Below the pieces are notes generated by a model. It did not search any database. It was not told where the DNA came from and was given only the letters and a program-made list of their open reading frames with translations. From Photobacterium gaetbulicola Gung47 (GTDB lineage: Bacteria > Pseudomonadota > Gammaproteobacteria > Enterobacterales > Vibrionaceae), in NCBI GenBank assembly GCA_000940995.1, contig CP005974.1, forward strand, positions 3,038,001 through 3,102,000: a stretch of 64,000 nucleotides of DNA, written 5' to 3'. Below, piece after piece: positions 9,038 through 18,441 of this stretch. The position numbers and the translations under genes were made by a program. Positions within the stretch are counted from its first letter, which is position 1; each line of letters starts with the position of its first letter.

Positions 9038-9108
9038 TACCCAATTCTGCCAAAAAACAAATTTTACCGGTGCGCCCCGAGAGAGCAGCGCCTTGAAAGG
9101 AAAAGATT

Positions 9109-10122
9109 ATGATCATCGTTCTCAAGCCAAATGCCACCGAGCAACACGCCAAAGAAATCCTTGCCCGTATCGAAGGCGCAGGCCTAAAACCGCTGTACAT
9201 GCCAGGCGTGGAACGCATCGTCCTGGGGGCATTGGGTGATGAGCGCGTTCTCCAACAATTGCACCTTGATGCTTACCCTTGTGTCGAGAACGTCAAGCCA
9301 ATCCTCACCAAGTACAAAATGGTCAGCCGTGAAGTACAGGCTCACGATACAGTGGTTCGCTTCGGTAATGCCTCCGTCGGCGGCGACAAGTTTGCGGTGA
9401 TTGCCGGCCCTTGCTCGGTTGAATCTGAAGAGCAACTTTTGAGCGTGGCCGAAGTAGTGAAAAAGCACGGCGCCGTGGCGCTTCGCGGCGGCGCTTACAA
9501 GCCGCGTACCAGCCCATATGATTTCCAGGGCATGGGGGTAGAAGGGTTGAAGCTTCTGAAAAAAGCCAACGAGCAGCTGGGTATTCCGACAGTCTCTGAG
9601 GTGATGGAAGTCAGCCAGATGGATTCAATGTGTGAATACATCGACTGCCTTCAGATTGGCGCACGCAATATGCAGAACTACGCGCTGCTAAAAGCGGTAG
9701 GTGAAAGCAAAAAACCGGTCTTGCTCAAACGCGGACTTTCAGCCACTATCGAGGAGCTGTTACTCGCGGCGGAATACATCTACGATGCAGGCAACCCAAA
9801 TATCATCCTGTGTGAGCGAGGGATCCGTACCTACGAGACAGCAACACGTAACACATTGGATTTGAACGCTGTGGCTTACCTCAAGCAACGCACCCACCTG
9901 CCGGTGGTCGTAGACCCTAGCCATGGTACGGGCGTGCGTGAGTTGGTGATCCCACTATCACGCGCCGCCGCCGCGGTTGGTGCCGATGGCATTATCGTCG
10001 AATCGCACCTTAACCCGTGTGAAGCCTTGTCGGACGGCCACCAGGCCTTGACCGGTCCAATGTTTGAACAGTTGATGCAAGAGTTGAAACCGTTTGTAGA
10101 AGCGGCAGGGAGAACGCTGTGA
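9109..10122 (+). CDS. Type I-beta DAHP synthase (3-deoxy-7-phosphoheptulonate synthase)
   Basis: 337 residues, the length of the Thermotoga-type I-beta enzyme and not of the E. coli AroF/G/H (I-alpha) enzymes. Residues 1 to about 70 form a ferredoxin-like regulatory domain (MIIVLKPNATEQHAKEIL). The barrel follows with GPCSVES, the phosphate-binding RGGAYKPRTSPYDFQG, IGARNMQN, LLKRG and metal-binding DPSHGTG motifs. It condenses phosphoenolpyruvate and erythrose 4-phosphate, the first shikimate step. It lies between the trp attenuator and trpE and overlaps the trpE start by four bases, so its expression must follow tryptophan supply. Whether it is allosterically inhibited cannot be read from the sequence. 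Confidence 0.92.
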   Translation: MIIVLKPNATEQHAKEILARIEGAGLKPLYMPGVERIVLGALGDERVLQQLHLDAYPCVENVKPILTKYKMVSREVQAHDTVVRFGNASVGGDKFAVIAGPCSVESEEQLLSVAEVVKKHGAVALRGGAYKPRTSPYDFQGMGVEGLKLLKKANEQLGIPTVSEVMEVSQMDSMCEYIDCLQIGARNMQNYALLKAVGESKKPVLLKRGLSATIEELLLAAEYIYDAGNPNIILCERGIRTYETATRNTLDLNAVAYLKQRTHLPVVVDPSHGTGVRELVIPLSRAAAAVGADGIIVESHLNPCEALSDGHQALTGPMFEQLMQELKPFVEAAGRTL

Positions 10123-11702
10123 ATACCAACCCCCTAGGCGTCGGCGAGCTGGAACTGCTCAGCCTCGATGTCCCCTATGTTGCGGATCCGACGGAGCTGT
10201 ATTACTCCGTCTGTGGCGACCGCCCATACAACCTATTGCTGGAGTCGGCCGAGATCGACTCCAAACAAGATCTCAAGAGCCTGATGCTCATCGACGCGGC
10301 GGTGCGTATTGTCTGCCGCGGCAAAGTGGTCACCCTGGAAGCCTTGACCGATAACGGCCTCAATGTACTGCAGACCCTGGAGGGCAAGATGCCCGCCGAT
10401 ATCACCGCAGAACGTCAAGGTCGCCAACTCGCGTTGAGGTTCCCATCGGCAGAACGCGCTCTGGATGAAGACAGCCGTCTGCGCCAGACTTCCTCGTTTG
10501 ATGCATTACGCATGATCCAGCACGCCTTCAATATTGCTGGTCACCCGCGTGAAGCGCTATTTATTGGCGGCCTATTCGCCTACGACGTGGTTGACGGTTT
10601 CGAGCCGTTGCCAGGTGTCAAACAGGACAACCGCTGCCCGGACTACCTATTCTACATTGCCGAAACGCTGCTAGTGATTGACCACCAGCGCCGCAAAGGC
10701 AAATTGCAGGCCACCCTGTTCGGGGGTGACGAGTACACCTCGAGCTATTTCGAACTCAGCCGCCGCCTGCAGCACATCAAGGAGGCCTGCCTCGAGCCGA
10801 TGCCGCTGCCAGCCGCACAGCTCCTTGATGAGTGCGAACCAGTTGCCAGCGTGAGTGACGAAGACTTCTGTCAGCAGGTATTGGACCTCAAACAACATGT
10901 CATCAATGGAGATGTGTTCCAGGTGGTGCCGTCGCGACAGTTTACCCTGCCGTGCCCGTCTCCACTTAATGCTTATAAAGAGCTTAAAATCGGCAACCCG
11001 AGCCCGTACATGTTCTACCTGCAAGATGCCGACTTCACCCTGTTCGGCGCGTCGCCGGAAAGTGCGCTTAAATACTGCACCGAGAGCAACCAGATCGAGA
11101 TCTACCCGATTGCCGGTACCCGTCGTCGCGGCAAGAACCCGGATGGTTCAATCAATCTGGATCTCGATGGTCGAATCGAGCTTGAGCTGCGCTGCGACAT
11201 GAAGGAGAACGCCGAGCACATGATGCTGGTTGATTTGGCCCGTAACGATGTTGCTCGTATCAGCGAGCCGGGTAGCCGCTATGTCGCAGATTTACTTGCC
11301 GTCGACCGCTATAGCCATGTGATGCACCTGGTATCCCGTGTTGTCGGCCAGCTGCGCGGCGATCTGGATGCCTTGCACGCTTATCAGGCCTGTATGAACA
11401 TGGGCACCCTGACTGGCGCACCAAAAATCCGTGCCATGCAGCTTATCCGTGAGGTCGAACAGCGCCGTCGGGGCAGTTATGGCGGTGCAGTCGGCTATCT
11501 GACGGGCCACGGTGATATGGATACCTGTATCGTGATCCGCTCGGCCTATGTCGAAGATGATGTTGCCAGCGTACAAGCCGGTGCCGGTGTGGTTTACGAC
11601 TCTGTCCCTCAGGCAGAAGCCGATGAAACCCGTGGTAAGGCGCAAGCGGTGATCACCGCTATTCGCAAGGCACACAGTGCCCCTGACCGTCAATCGCACT
11701 AA
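10119..11702 (+). CDS. trpE: Anthranilate synthase component I
   Basis: 527 residues. Converts chorismate to anthranilate together with TrpG. The N-terminal part contains the LLESAEIDSK segment that forms the tryptophan feedback site in homologues. The chorismate-binding domain has PIAGTRRRGKNPDGS, DLARNDVARI and MGTLTGAPKIRAMQLI. The start is GTG at 10119, in a GTGA overlap with the upstream stop, which implies translational coupling. TrpG follows after ten bases as a separate polypeptide, as in Vibrio and unlike the trpGD fusion of E. coli. Confidence 0.97.
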   Translation: MNTNPLGVGELELLSLDVPYVADPTELYYSVCGDRPYNLLLESAEIDSKQDLKSLMLIDAAVRIVCRGKVVTLEALTDNGLNVLQTLEGKMPADITAERQGRQLALRFPSAERALDEDSRLRQTSSFDALRMIQHAFNIAGHPREALFIGGLFAYDVVDGFEPLPGVKQDNRCPDYLFYIAETLLVIDHQRRKGKLQATLFGGDEYTSSYFELSRRLQHIKEACLEPMPLPAAQLLDECEPVASVSDEDFCQQVLDLKQHVINGDVFQVVPSRQFTLPCPSPLNAYKELKIGNPSPYMFYLQDADFTLFGASPESALKYCTESNQIEIYPIAGTRRRGKNPDGSINLDLDGRIELELRCDMKENAEHMMLVDLARNDVARISEPGSRYVADLLAVDRYSHVMHLVSRVVGQLRGDLDALHAYQACMNMGTLTGAPKIRAMQLIREVEQRRRGSYGGAVGYLTGHGDMDTCIVIRSAYVEDDVASVQAGAGVVYDSVPQAEADETRGKAQAVITAIRKAHSAPDRQSH

Positions 11703-11712
11703 GGAGTCGCTG

Positions 11713-12312
11713 ATGTCCCTACCCCATATTGTATTGCTTGATAACTTTGACTCCTTTACCTACAACTTGGTTGACCAGTTCCGCTCGCTGGGCTGCGAGG
11801 TAACGATTTACCGCAACAGCCTGACCGTCGAGCAAATGGAACAAGCACTAGCTGAGAAAAACAATCCGGTACTGGTGTTGTCACCGGGCCCGGGTGCCCC
11901 TGCCGATGCGGGCTGTATGCCTGAGCTAATCAAACAGGTTCGCGGCAAAATCCCGATGATTGGCATCTGCCTCGGCCACCAGGCCATTGTCGAAGCCTAT
12001 GGCGGCAAAGTGTCGGGCGCAGGCGAAATCGTCCATGGCAAATCGGCCATGATGAGCCACAGCGGCCATAGCGTCTTTGGCGATCTGCCCAGCCCGCTGT
12101 CGATTGCCCGTTACCACTCGCTGGTTGCCGAAACGGTACCCGAGAGCCTGAATATTATTGCCGATGTTGACGGCCTGGTCATGGCGGTGACCAATGATGA
12201 GGATCGGGTGTGCGGTTACCAATTCCACCCGGAATCTATCCTCACCACCCAAGGTGCCCAGCTACTGACCAATACGCTGGCGTGGGTCACGTCGCCAACG
12301 ACCAACCAATAA
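11713..12312 (+). CDS. trpG: Anthranilate synthase component II (glutamine amidotransferase)
   Basis: 199-residue class I glutamine amidotransferase supplying ammonia to TrpE. Catalytic Cys is in GICLGHQAI, His and Glu in CGYQFHPESILT, and the N-terminal DNFDSFTYNLVDQF is the family signature. The longest frame starts within trpE at 11677, but AAGGAG at 11701-11706 and homology place the start at the ATG at 11713. Unlike E. coli it is not fused to TrpD. Confidence 0.96.
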   Translation: MSLPHIVLLDNFDSFTYNLVDQFRSLGCEVTIYRNSLTVEQMEQALAEKNNPVLVLSPGPGAPADAGCMPELIKQVRGKIPMIGICLGHQAIVEAYGGKVSGAGEIVHGKSAMMSHSGHSVFGDLPSPLSIARYHSLVAETVPESLNIIADVDGLVMAVTNDEDRVCGYQFHPESILTTQGAQLLTNTLAWVTSPTTNQ

Positions 12313-12358
12313 TGAGCGAACCAAGAATCAGCCGGTATAGACAACAAGGATTTTTATT

Positions 12359-13369
12359 ATGGATGCGACCATCTACACCATTGCCAACAAGCTTTACGAT
12401 CAACAGGCACTGAGCCAAGAAGAGAGCCAGACCCTGTTCGATGCCATCATCAAGGGTGAAGTCGAACCCGTACTGCTGTCTGCGGTACTGACAGCATTGA
12501 AAATCAAAGGCGAAACCCCGGCTGAAATCGCCGGTGCCGCCAAAGCATTGCTGGCCAATGCCAACCCGTTCCCGAGCCCAGAGTACGACTTTGCCGACAT
12601 CGTCGGTACCGGTGGCGACGGTGCCAATACCATCAATATCTCGACCACCGCGGCTTTCGTCGCTGCCGCCTGTGGCGTGAAGGTCGCCAAGCACGGTAAC
12701 CGCGGTGTCTCAAGCAAGTCAGGCTCTTCAGACTTGCTAGATAAATTCGGTATCAACCTGGCAATGAAGCCAGAAACGGCCCGTGAAGCCCTTGATGACC
12801 TGGGTGTCTGCTTCCTGTTCGCTCCTGAATACCATGGTGGCGTACGCCATGCGATGCCGGTTCGCCAAACGCTGAAAACCCGTACCATCTTCAACGTGCT
12901 GGGACCGCTGATTAACCCGGCTCGTCCTAACATCGAGCTAATGGGGGTCTACGACGCTTCGCTGGTTCGCCCGATTGCCGAGACCATGGCAGCGATGGGC
13001 ATGAAGCGTGCTGCGGTTGTCCACGGCAGTGGCCTGGACGAAGTGGCAATCCATGGCGAAACCACGGTGGCTGAAATCATCAATGGTGAAATCACCGAGT
13101 ACACCTTGACGCCTGCTGACTTTGGCCTTGAAAGCCACCCGCTCGAAGCGATCAAGGGTGGTGAGCCAGAAGAAAACCGTGCCATTATTACCAATATCCT
13201 GACCGGTAAAGGCACCGATGCCCAGATGGCCGCCGTGGCTGTCAACGTGGCCCTGCTGCTTCGCCTGTTCGGCCAGGAAGATCTCAAAGCCAATGCCGAG
13301 AAGGCCATCAATATCATGAAGTCTGGCAAAGCCTTTGAGCTTGTCGGCCAACTTGCAGCACGAGGTTAA
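12359..13369 (+). CDS. trpD: Anthranilate phosphoribosyltransferase
   Basis: 336 residues. Transfers phosphoribosyl from PRPP to anthranilate. The PRPP loop GTGGDGANTINISTT is at about residue 83, and KHGNRGVSSKSGSSDLLD follows. It is 46 bp after trpG, with AAGGA before the ATG, and 2 bp before trpC. Confidence 0.97.
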   Translation: MDATIYTIANKLYDQQALSQEESQTLFDAIIKGEVEPVLLSAVLTALKIKGETPAEIAGAAKALLANANPFPSPEYDFADIVGTGGDGANTINISTTAAFVAAACGVKVAKHGNRGVSSKSGSSDLLDKFGINLAMKPETAREALDDLGVCFLFAPEYHGGVRHAMPVRQTLKTRTIFNVLGPLINPARPNIELMGVYDASLVRPIAETMAAMGMKRAAVVHGSGLDEVAIHGETTVAEIINGEITEYTLTPADFGLESHPLEAIKGGEPEENRAIITNILTGKGTDAQMAAVAVNVALLLRLFGQEDLKANAEKAINIMKSGKAFELVGQLAARG

Positions 13370-13371
13370 GC

Positions 13372-14742
13372 ATGGAAACAGTTCTAGCCAAAATTGTCGC
13401 CGACAAACGTATTTGGGTTGAAGCGCGCAAAGCCGAGCAGCCATTGGCATCGTTCAAAGACAGCCTAGTACCGAGCGACCGTCGCTTCTACGAGGCGCTA
13501 TCGGGCGATCAGGCGGCGTTTATTCTGGAATGCAAAAAAGCCTCACCGTCCAAAGGCTTGATCCGTCAGGATTTCGACCTCGACATGATTGCCCGGGTAT
13601 ACAACGGCCATGCCAGCGCCATTTCGGTACTGACCGACGAGAAGTATTTCCAGGGCAGCTTTGACTTCCTGCCCGTGGTCCGCGACCAAGTGACCCAACC
13701 GGTCTTGTGCAAGGACTTCATGATTGATACCTATCAGGTCTATCTTGCTCGCCACTACCATGCCGATGCCATCTTGCTGATGCTGTCAGTATTGAACGAT
13801 GATGAATACCGTGAACTGGCCGAGGTTGCCGAGCAGCTCAACCTGGGGATCCTGACCGAAGTCAGCAACGAGGCGGAGCTTGAGCGCGCTATCGCCCTCA
13901 AGGCCAAGGTGGTGGGGATCAACAACCGTAACCTGCGCGATCTCAGCATTGATCTCAACCGTACTAAAGAGCTAGCCCCACGCCTGCCGGAAGGCACGAT
14001 TGTGATTTCCGAGTCGGGGATCTACAACCACCAGCAGGTGCGCGAACTGGCGGCTTATGCCAACGGCTTTTTGATCGGCAGTTCACTGATGGCCGAAGAC
14101 AACCTTGAACTGGCCGTCCGACGGGTACTACTGGGCGACAACAAAGTCTGCGGCTTGACCCATGCCGACGATGCAGCCGCCGCCTACCAGAGCGGGGCGG
14201 TGTACGGCGGCCTGATCTTCGTCTCCTCCTCCCCTCGGGCTGTCGATATCGAGCAGGCGCGGATGATCATGAGTGGTGCGCCGCTGAAATACGTCGGTGT
14301 TTTCCGCAACGCTGATCCCCAAGCCGTTGCCAAAGCCGCCAAAGCCCTGTCGCTGGCTGCGGTCCAGCTGCACGGCGACGAGGATCACGACTATATTGCC
14401 GCCCTGAAGGGACAATTGCCTACAGAGTGCGAGATCTGGAAAGCCCACGGCGTTACCGACCACGCACCAGAGCTGGAAAAATGGCAGGTCGACCGCCACC
14501 TGCTCGATAGCAAAGTCGGCAGCCAGTCTGGCGGCACCGGCGTCGCATTTGACTGGAGCCTGATCCCTGACGAGCAAAAGCAAATCACCATGCTGGCCGG
14601 AGGCCTCACCCCAGACAATGTCTGTGAAGCGGCCAGCCTTGGCTGCCGGGGGCTGGATTTGAATTCCGGGGTAGAAAGCGAGCCCGGCCAAAAAGACCCA
14701 ACAAAATTGAAAGCGGCTTTCGCGGCTATTAGAAAGTATTAA
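13372..14742 (+). CDS. trpC: Bifunctional indole-3-glycerol phosphate synthase / phosphoribosylanthranilate isomerase
   Basis: 456 residues, two fused TIM barrels (TrpC then TrpF). The first has FILECKKASPSKGLI, VLCKDFMID and VISESGI; the second has VCGLTHADDAAAAYQSGAVYGG near its start, VQLHGDE and a C-terminal GLDLNSGVE phosphate site. The isomerase rearranges phosphoribosylanthranilate and the synthase closes the indole ring. The fusion is the usual state in enterobacteria and Vibrionaceae. The start follows the trpD stop by two bases, with GAGG in the end of trpD. Confidence 0.96.
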   Translation: METVLAKIVADKRIWVEARKAEQPLASFKDSLVPSDRRFYEALSGDQAAFILECKKASPSKGLIRQDFDLDMIARVYNGHASAISVLTDEKYFQGSFDFLPVVRDQVTQPVLCKDFMIDTYQVYLARHYHADAILLMLSVLNDDEYRELAEVAEQLNLGILTEVSNEAELERAIALKAKVVGINNRNLRDLSIDLNRTKELAPRLPEGTIVISESGIYNHQQVRELAAYANGFLIGSSLMAEDNLELAVRRVLLGDNKVCGLTHADDAAAAYQSGAVYGGLIFVSSSPRAVDIEQARMIMSGAPLKYVGVFRNADPQAVAKAAKALSLAAVQLHGDEDHDYIAALKGQLPTECEIWKAHGVTDHAPELEKWQVDRHLLDSKVGSQSGGTGVAFDWSLIPDEQKQITMLAGGLTPDNVCEAASLGCRGLDLNSGVESEPGQKDPTKLKAAFAAIRKY

Positions 14743-14754
14743 GGAAAATAAACC

Positions 14755-15945
14755 ATGAGTAAGATAAGTGCCTACTTCGGCGAGTTCGGTGGTCAATATG
14801 TACCGCAGATCCTCGTCCCAGCGTTGGACCAGCTAGAAGCCGCCTTTGTGGAAGCCCAGCAAGATCCAGCCTTCCAAAAAGAGTTTATCGATCTGCTGAA
14901 AGATTACGCAGGCCGCCCAACGGCCCTGACCTTGTGCCAGAACCTGACCAAGGGCACCAAGACCAAACTTTACCTCAAGCGAGAAGACTTGCTCCACGGC
15001 GGTGCCCACAAGACCAACCAAGTCCTTGGCCAAGCGCTGTTGGCCAAGCGCATGGGCAAAGAGGAAATCATCGCCGAGACCGGGGCCGGCCAGCATGGTG
15101 TGGCAACCGCATTGGCTTGTGCTCTACTTGGCCTCAAGTGCCGCGTCTACATGGGGGCCAAAGACGTTGAGCGCCAGAGCCCGAACGTATTCCGGATGAA
15201 ACTGATGGGTGCCGAAGTGATCCCTGTCCATTCAGGCTCAGCAACGCTGAAGGATGCCTGTAACGAAGCCATGCGTGACTGGACGGCCACTTACGACAAA
15301 GCGCATTACCTATTGGGTACGGCGGCGGGCCCGCATCCTTTCCCGACTATCGTGCGTGAATTCCAGCACATCATCGGCGAAGAAACCAAAGCGCAAATCC
15401 TTGAAAAAGAAGGCCGTCTACCCGATGCCGTTATCGCCTGTGTCGGCGGAGGCTCGAATGCTATTGGTATGTTCTCCGATTTCATTGACGAAGAAAGTGT
15501 TGGCCTGATTGGTGTCGAACCTGCCGGTAAAGGTCTGGATACCGACATGCACGGCGCGCCGCTAAAACACGGCAAGCTGGGGATCTTCTTTGGTATGAAA
15601 GCCCCGCTAATGCAGGACGAGCATGGCCAGGTCGAGGAGTCTTATTCGGTATCTGCCGGTCTGGACTTTCCATCAGTCGGCCCACAGCATGCCCACCTCA
15701 ATGCGATTGGCCGCGCGACATACGAGGCAGTAACCGACGATGAAGCGCTGGAGGCTTTCCAGGAGCTTGCTCGCAGCGAAGGGATCATCCCGGCCCTTGA
15801 GTCAGCGCACGCACTGGCCCACGCCTTAAAGATGATTAAAGCCAACCCTGAAAAAGAACAGCTGCTGGTCGTTAACCTATCTGGCCGTGGCGACAAAGAT
15901 ATTTTCACTGTACACGATATTCTAGATGCAAAAGGAGTGCTGTAA
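14755..15945 (+). CDS. trpB: Tryptophan synthase beta chain
   Basis: 396 residues, a PLP enzyme joining indole and serine. The PLP lysine is in LLHGGAHKTNQVLGQ near residue 86. EDLLHG, ETGAGQHGVA and the phosphate loop CVGGGSNAIGMF are present. AAGGAAAATAAACC precedes the ATG. Its stop and the trpA start share one base (TAATG), typical of coupled alpha and beta chain synthesis. Confidence 0.98.
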   Translation: MSKISAYFGEFGGQYVPQILVPALDQLEAAFVEAQQDPAFQKEFIDLLKDYAGRPTALTLCQNLTKGTKTKLYLKREDLLHGGAHKTNQVLGQALLAKRMGKEEIIAETGAGQHGVATALACALLGLKCRVYMGAKDVERQSPNVFRMKLMGAEVIPVHSGSATLKDACNEAMRDWTATYDKAHYLLGTAAGPHPFPTIVREFQHIIGEETKAQILEKEGRLPDAVIACVGGGSNAIGMFSDFIDEESVGLIGVEPAGKGLDTDMHGAPLKHGKLGIFFGMKAPLMQDEHGQVEESYSVSAGLDFPSVGPQHAHLNAIGRATYEAVTDDEALEAFQELARSEGIIPALESAHALAHALKMIKANPEKEQLLVVNLSGRGDKDIFTVHDILDAKGVL

Positions 15946-16754
15946 TGGATCGTTACCAAGCCCAATTTGACCGCCTGGCGGCGAAAAACGAAGGCGCCTT
16001 TGTTCCTTTTGTGACTATCGGTGATCCGAATCCGGAGCAATCACTGAAGATCATTGAAACCCTGGTCGAAGCCGGAGCCGATGCCCTTGAGCTGGGGATC
16101 CCGTTCTCCGACCCGCTGGCGGATGGCCCGACCATCCAAGGCGCAACCATCCGTGCCATGGAATCTGGCACCACCCCAGCAGTCTGTTTTGATTTGCTGA
16201 GCCAGATCCGAGCCAAGTACCCAGAGATGCCAATTGGCCTTTTAATGTACGCCAATTTGGTATTCACCAATGGGATCGAAAACTTCTACCAGCAATGCGC
16301 CGAAGCCGGTGTCGATTCGGTACTGGTTGCCGATGTACCGCTGAAAGAGTCCGAAGAGTTCCGGGCTGCGGCGGCAAAGTACGGTATTCACCCTATTTTC
16401 ATCGCCCCACCCAATGCCGATGAGGAAACGTTGAAAACCGTATCTGAGTTCGGTGGTGGTTACACCTACCTGCTATCACGTGCCGGCGTAACAGGTACCG
16501 AGACCAAAGCGGGAGCCCCTATCAATCACCTGCTCGAGAGCCTGAAAGCGCACAATGCGCCACCCGCTCTACTCGGTTTTGGCATTTCCGAGCCACGGCA
16601 GGTTGCCGAGGCGATCGAAGCAGGCGCGGCTGGGGCGATCTCCGGCTCTGCGGTGGTGAAGGTGATTGAAAACAACCTTGATGATAATGACGCCATGCTG
16701 AGCAACATGTACAGCTTTATCAGCAACATGAAGGCTGCAACCCGCAAGGGCTAA
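15945..16754 (+). CDS. trpA: Tryptophan synthase alpha chain
   Basis: 269 residues, cleaving indole-3-glycerol phosphate to indole. The catalytic Glu lies in FVTIGDPNPEQSL-type context near residue 48 (LELGIPFSDPLADGPTIQ), with the second acid in LVADVPLKES; the loop SRAGVTGTE and the phosphate site GFGIS are present. AAGGAG in the end of trpB precedes the start. It is the last gene of the operon. Confidence 0.98.
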   Translation: MDRYQAQFDRLAAKNEGAFVPFVTIGDPNPEQSLKIIETLVEAGADALELGIPFSDPLADGPTIQGATIRAMESGTTPAVCFDLLSQIRAKYPEMPIGLLMYANLVFTNGIENFYQQCAEAGVDSVLVADVPLKESEEFRAAAAKYGIHPIFIAPPNADEETLKTVSEFGGGYTYLLSRAGVTGTETKAGAPINHLLESLKAHNAPPALLGFGISEPRQVAEAIEAGAAGAISGSAVVKVIENNLDDNDAMLSNMYSFISNMKAATRKG

Positions 16755-16772
16755 TCTCTTTTCCGATGACGC

Positions 16773-16812
16773 AAAAGCCGTCCCCGGTCACCCTGTGGAC
16801 GGCTTTTTTTAT
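16773..16812 (+). terminator. trp operon terminator
   Basis: Perfect 11-bp stem AAAAGCCGTCC / GGACGGCTTTT (16773-16783 with 16797-16807), followed by T residues, 19 bp after the trpA stop. Confidence 0.93.
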
Positions 16813-17070
16813 TTCCCTGCCGCTTTTTGGTTCAAGATCAAAGATCTCTTTGCCCTTCCCCCATACAGTAACCAACTTGTTAACACCCAGTAGCAACAAA
16901 TTGCAAGATTGAAAGACAATAATGCTACTCTGGTAAAAGAATGATTGATCAACGTGATATTTCCGTGTAAAAACACACGCACAGAATATTGGATTAACAA
17001 TTAGTACAATTACAAAACAAATATCCGATATTTTTGCGAACAATATCAAACACAACTGAGGTATCTAACC

Positions 17071-18330
17071 GTGTTAAAAGAAAAAGGACTGTTTGGCAAT
17101 ATCGGCGTTCAAGTCGTCATAGCCATGTGTGTGGGAACCCTCGTCGGTGCGATGATGGGTCAGTCTGCAAGTATGTTTGCCCCGCTAGGCAGCATCTTCA
17201 TCCACCTGATCAAAATGTTGGTGATCCCACTGGTTGCCGTGGCCATTATCTCCGGTGCCGCCGGGCTTGGCAGCAGCCAATCCGCCGGGAAAGTCGGCCT
17301 CTCGACATTGGGCTTTTTCGGCCTGACCTCCGCCGTGGCTGTTGCCTTGGCCCTGTTTATGGGCGTAGTGTTCCAGCCGGGTGTCGGCGTCGACATGACA
17401 GGCGTCGAGGGGATGTTCTCCAACGTCTATGCCGACAAGGGTGAAATGCCGACATTCTGGGCAACCGTACTCGGTATGATCCCAACCAACGTATTCCAGT
17501 CACTGAACGAAGCGAATATCCTGCAAATTTTGGTTTTCTGCCTCTTCTTTGGTATTGCGGTTTCTAAGCTGGAAAAAGAACGTCGTGATCCATTGATCAA
17601 TGGCGTGAATGCCATTGTTGATGCCATGGTATGGATGATCAACGTGGTGATGAAGGTTGCACCTCTAGGCGTATTCGGCCTGATGGCAGATGCCGTAGGT
17701 ACCTTTGGCTTCAGTGCCTTGATGGTCGTCTTCAAGCTATTTGTGGTCTACGTCGTGGCTATCCTGATCTACGGCTTTATCTTCTACCCAGCCATGATCA
17801 AAGCATTCAGCAAAACCTCGCCGCTTAAGTTCCTGTCGGCCATGAAAAAACCCCAAGCCGTTGCCCTGTCTACCGCTTCCTCCATGGCCACCCTGCCGGT
17901 CACGATGGAAGTGTGTGAGGAAGAGTTGGGCGTGAAAAACTCAACCGCTTCGTTTGTACTGCCGCTTGGCGCAACCATCAACATGAGTGGTAATGCGATT
18001 TACTACGGTTTGGTTGCTATCTTCTTTGCCCAGATGTTCAACGTTGAACTGGGTATGGGTGCCTATATCGCCATCATCGTCACCTCGACGCTGGGTGCTG
18101 TCGGCCAGGCCGGTGTTCCGGGGCCCTCTTTCTTGGTGGTGGCGGTATTGCTTGCAGCCGGTATTCCAATTGAAGGCCTTCCGCTGCTGTTTGCCCTAGA
18201 CCGTATCTTCGACATGATCCGTACTGCGCTCAATATTACCGGTGATGCCGCTTGTGCCGTGATTGTCGACAACATGATCAACGACGGGCCGCAGGAGACA
18301 CCGGAGCCGGAATCCAGCCATCATGCCTAA
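17071..18330 (+). CDS. Dicarboxylate/amino acid:cation symporter (DAACS, GltP/GltS type)
   Basis: 419-residue membrane transporter of the glutamate/aspartate/C4-dicarboxylate family. The serine-rich reentrant loop reads TASSMATLPVTMEVCEEE near residue 270, and the substrate/sodium site region has PLGATINMSGNAIYYG. The second hairpin shows AGVPGPSFLVVAVLL. The usual asparagine-aspartate NMDGT motif is replaced by NMSGN, which occurs in a sodium-coupled subgroup; the substrate is therefore uncertain (acidic amino acid or C4-dicarboxylate). GTG start with GAGG upstream. It stands alone between the trp terminator and its own hairpin. The 316-bp gap before it is AT-rich at its right end and should hold its promoter. 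Confidence 0.9.
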   Translation: MLKEKGLFGNIGVQVVIAMCVGTLVGAMMGQSASMFAPLGSIFIHLIKMLVIPLVAVAIISGAAGLGSSQSAGKVGLSTLGFFGLTSAVAVALALFMGVVFQPGVGVDMTGVEGMFSNVYADKGEMPTFWATVLGMIPTNVFQSLNEANILQILVFCLFFGIAVSKLEKERRDPLINGVNAIVDAMVWMINVVMKVAPLGVFGLMADAVGTFGFSALMVVFKLFVVYVVAILIYGFIFYPAMIKAFSKTSPLKFLSAMKKPQAVALSTASSMATLPVTMEVCEEELGVKNSTASFVLPLGATINMSGNAIYYGLVAIFFAQMFNVELGMGAYIAIIVTSTLGAVGQAGVPGPSFLVVAVLLAAGIPIEGLPLLFALDRIFDMIRTALNITGDAACAVIVDNMINDGPQETPEPESSHHA

Positions 18331-18359
18331 CGTTGCGCTAACCTAATGGTAAAAACACC

Positions 18360-18392
18360 AAAGGCTGTAGGGTTAATACCTGCAGCCTTTTG
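18360..18392 (+). terminator. Terminator of the DAACS symporter gene
   Basis: 12-bp stem AAAGGCTGTAGG / CCTGCAGCCTTT with one G-T pair, followed by TTGCTT. Confidence 0.75.
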
Positions 18393-18441
18393 CTTACTGG
18401 TGTACTATGTAGCCAAGTAGCAAACATGTGTGATTCTTGAA

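Noticed and set aside
14128..14796. 222-codon frame antisense to trpC/trpB
   Set aside because: It mirrors the GC-rich third positions of the sense genes; the sense frames are full-length conserved enzymes.
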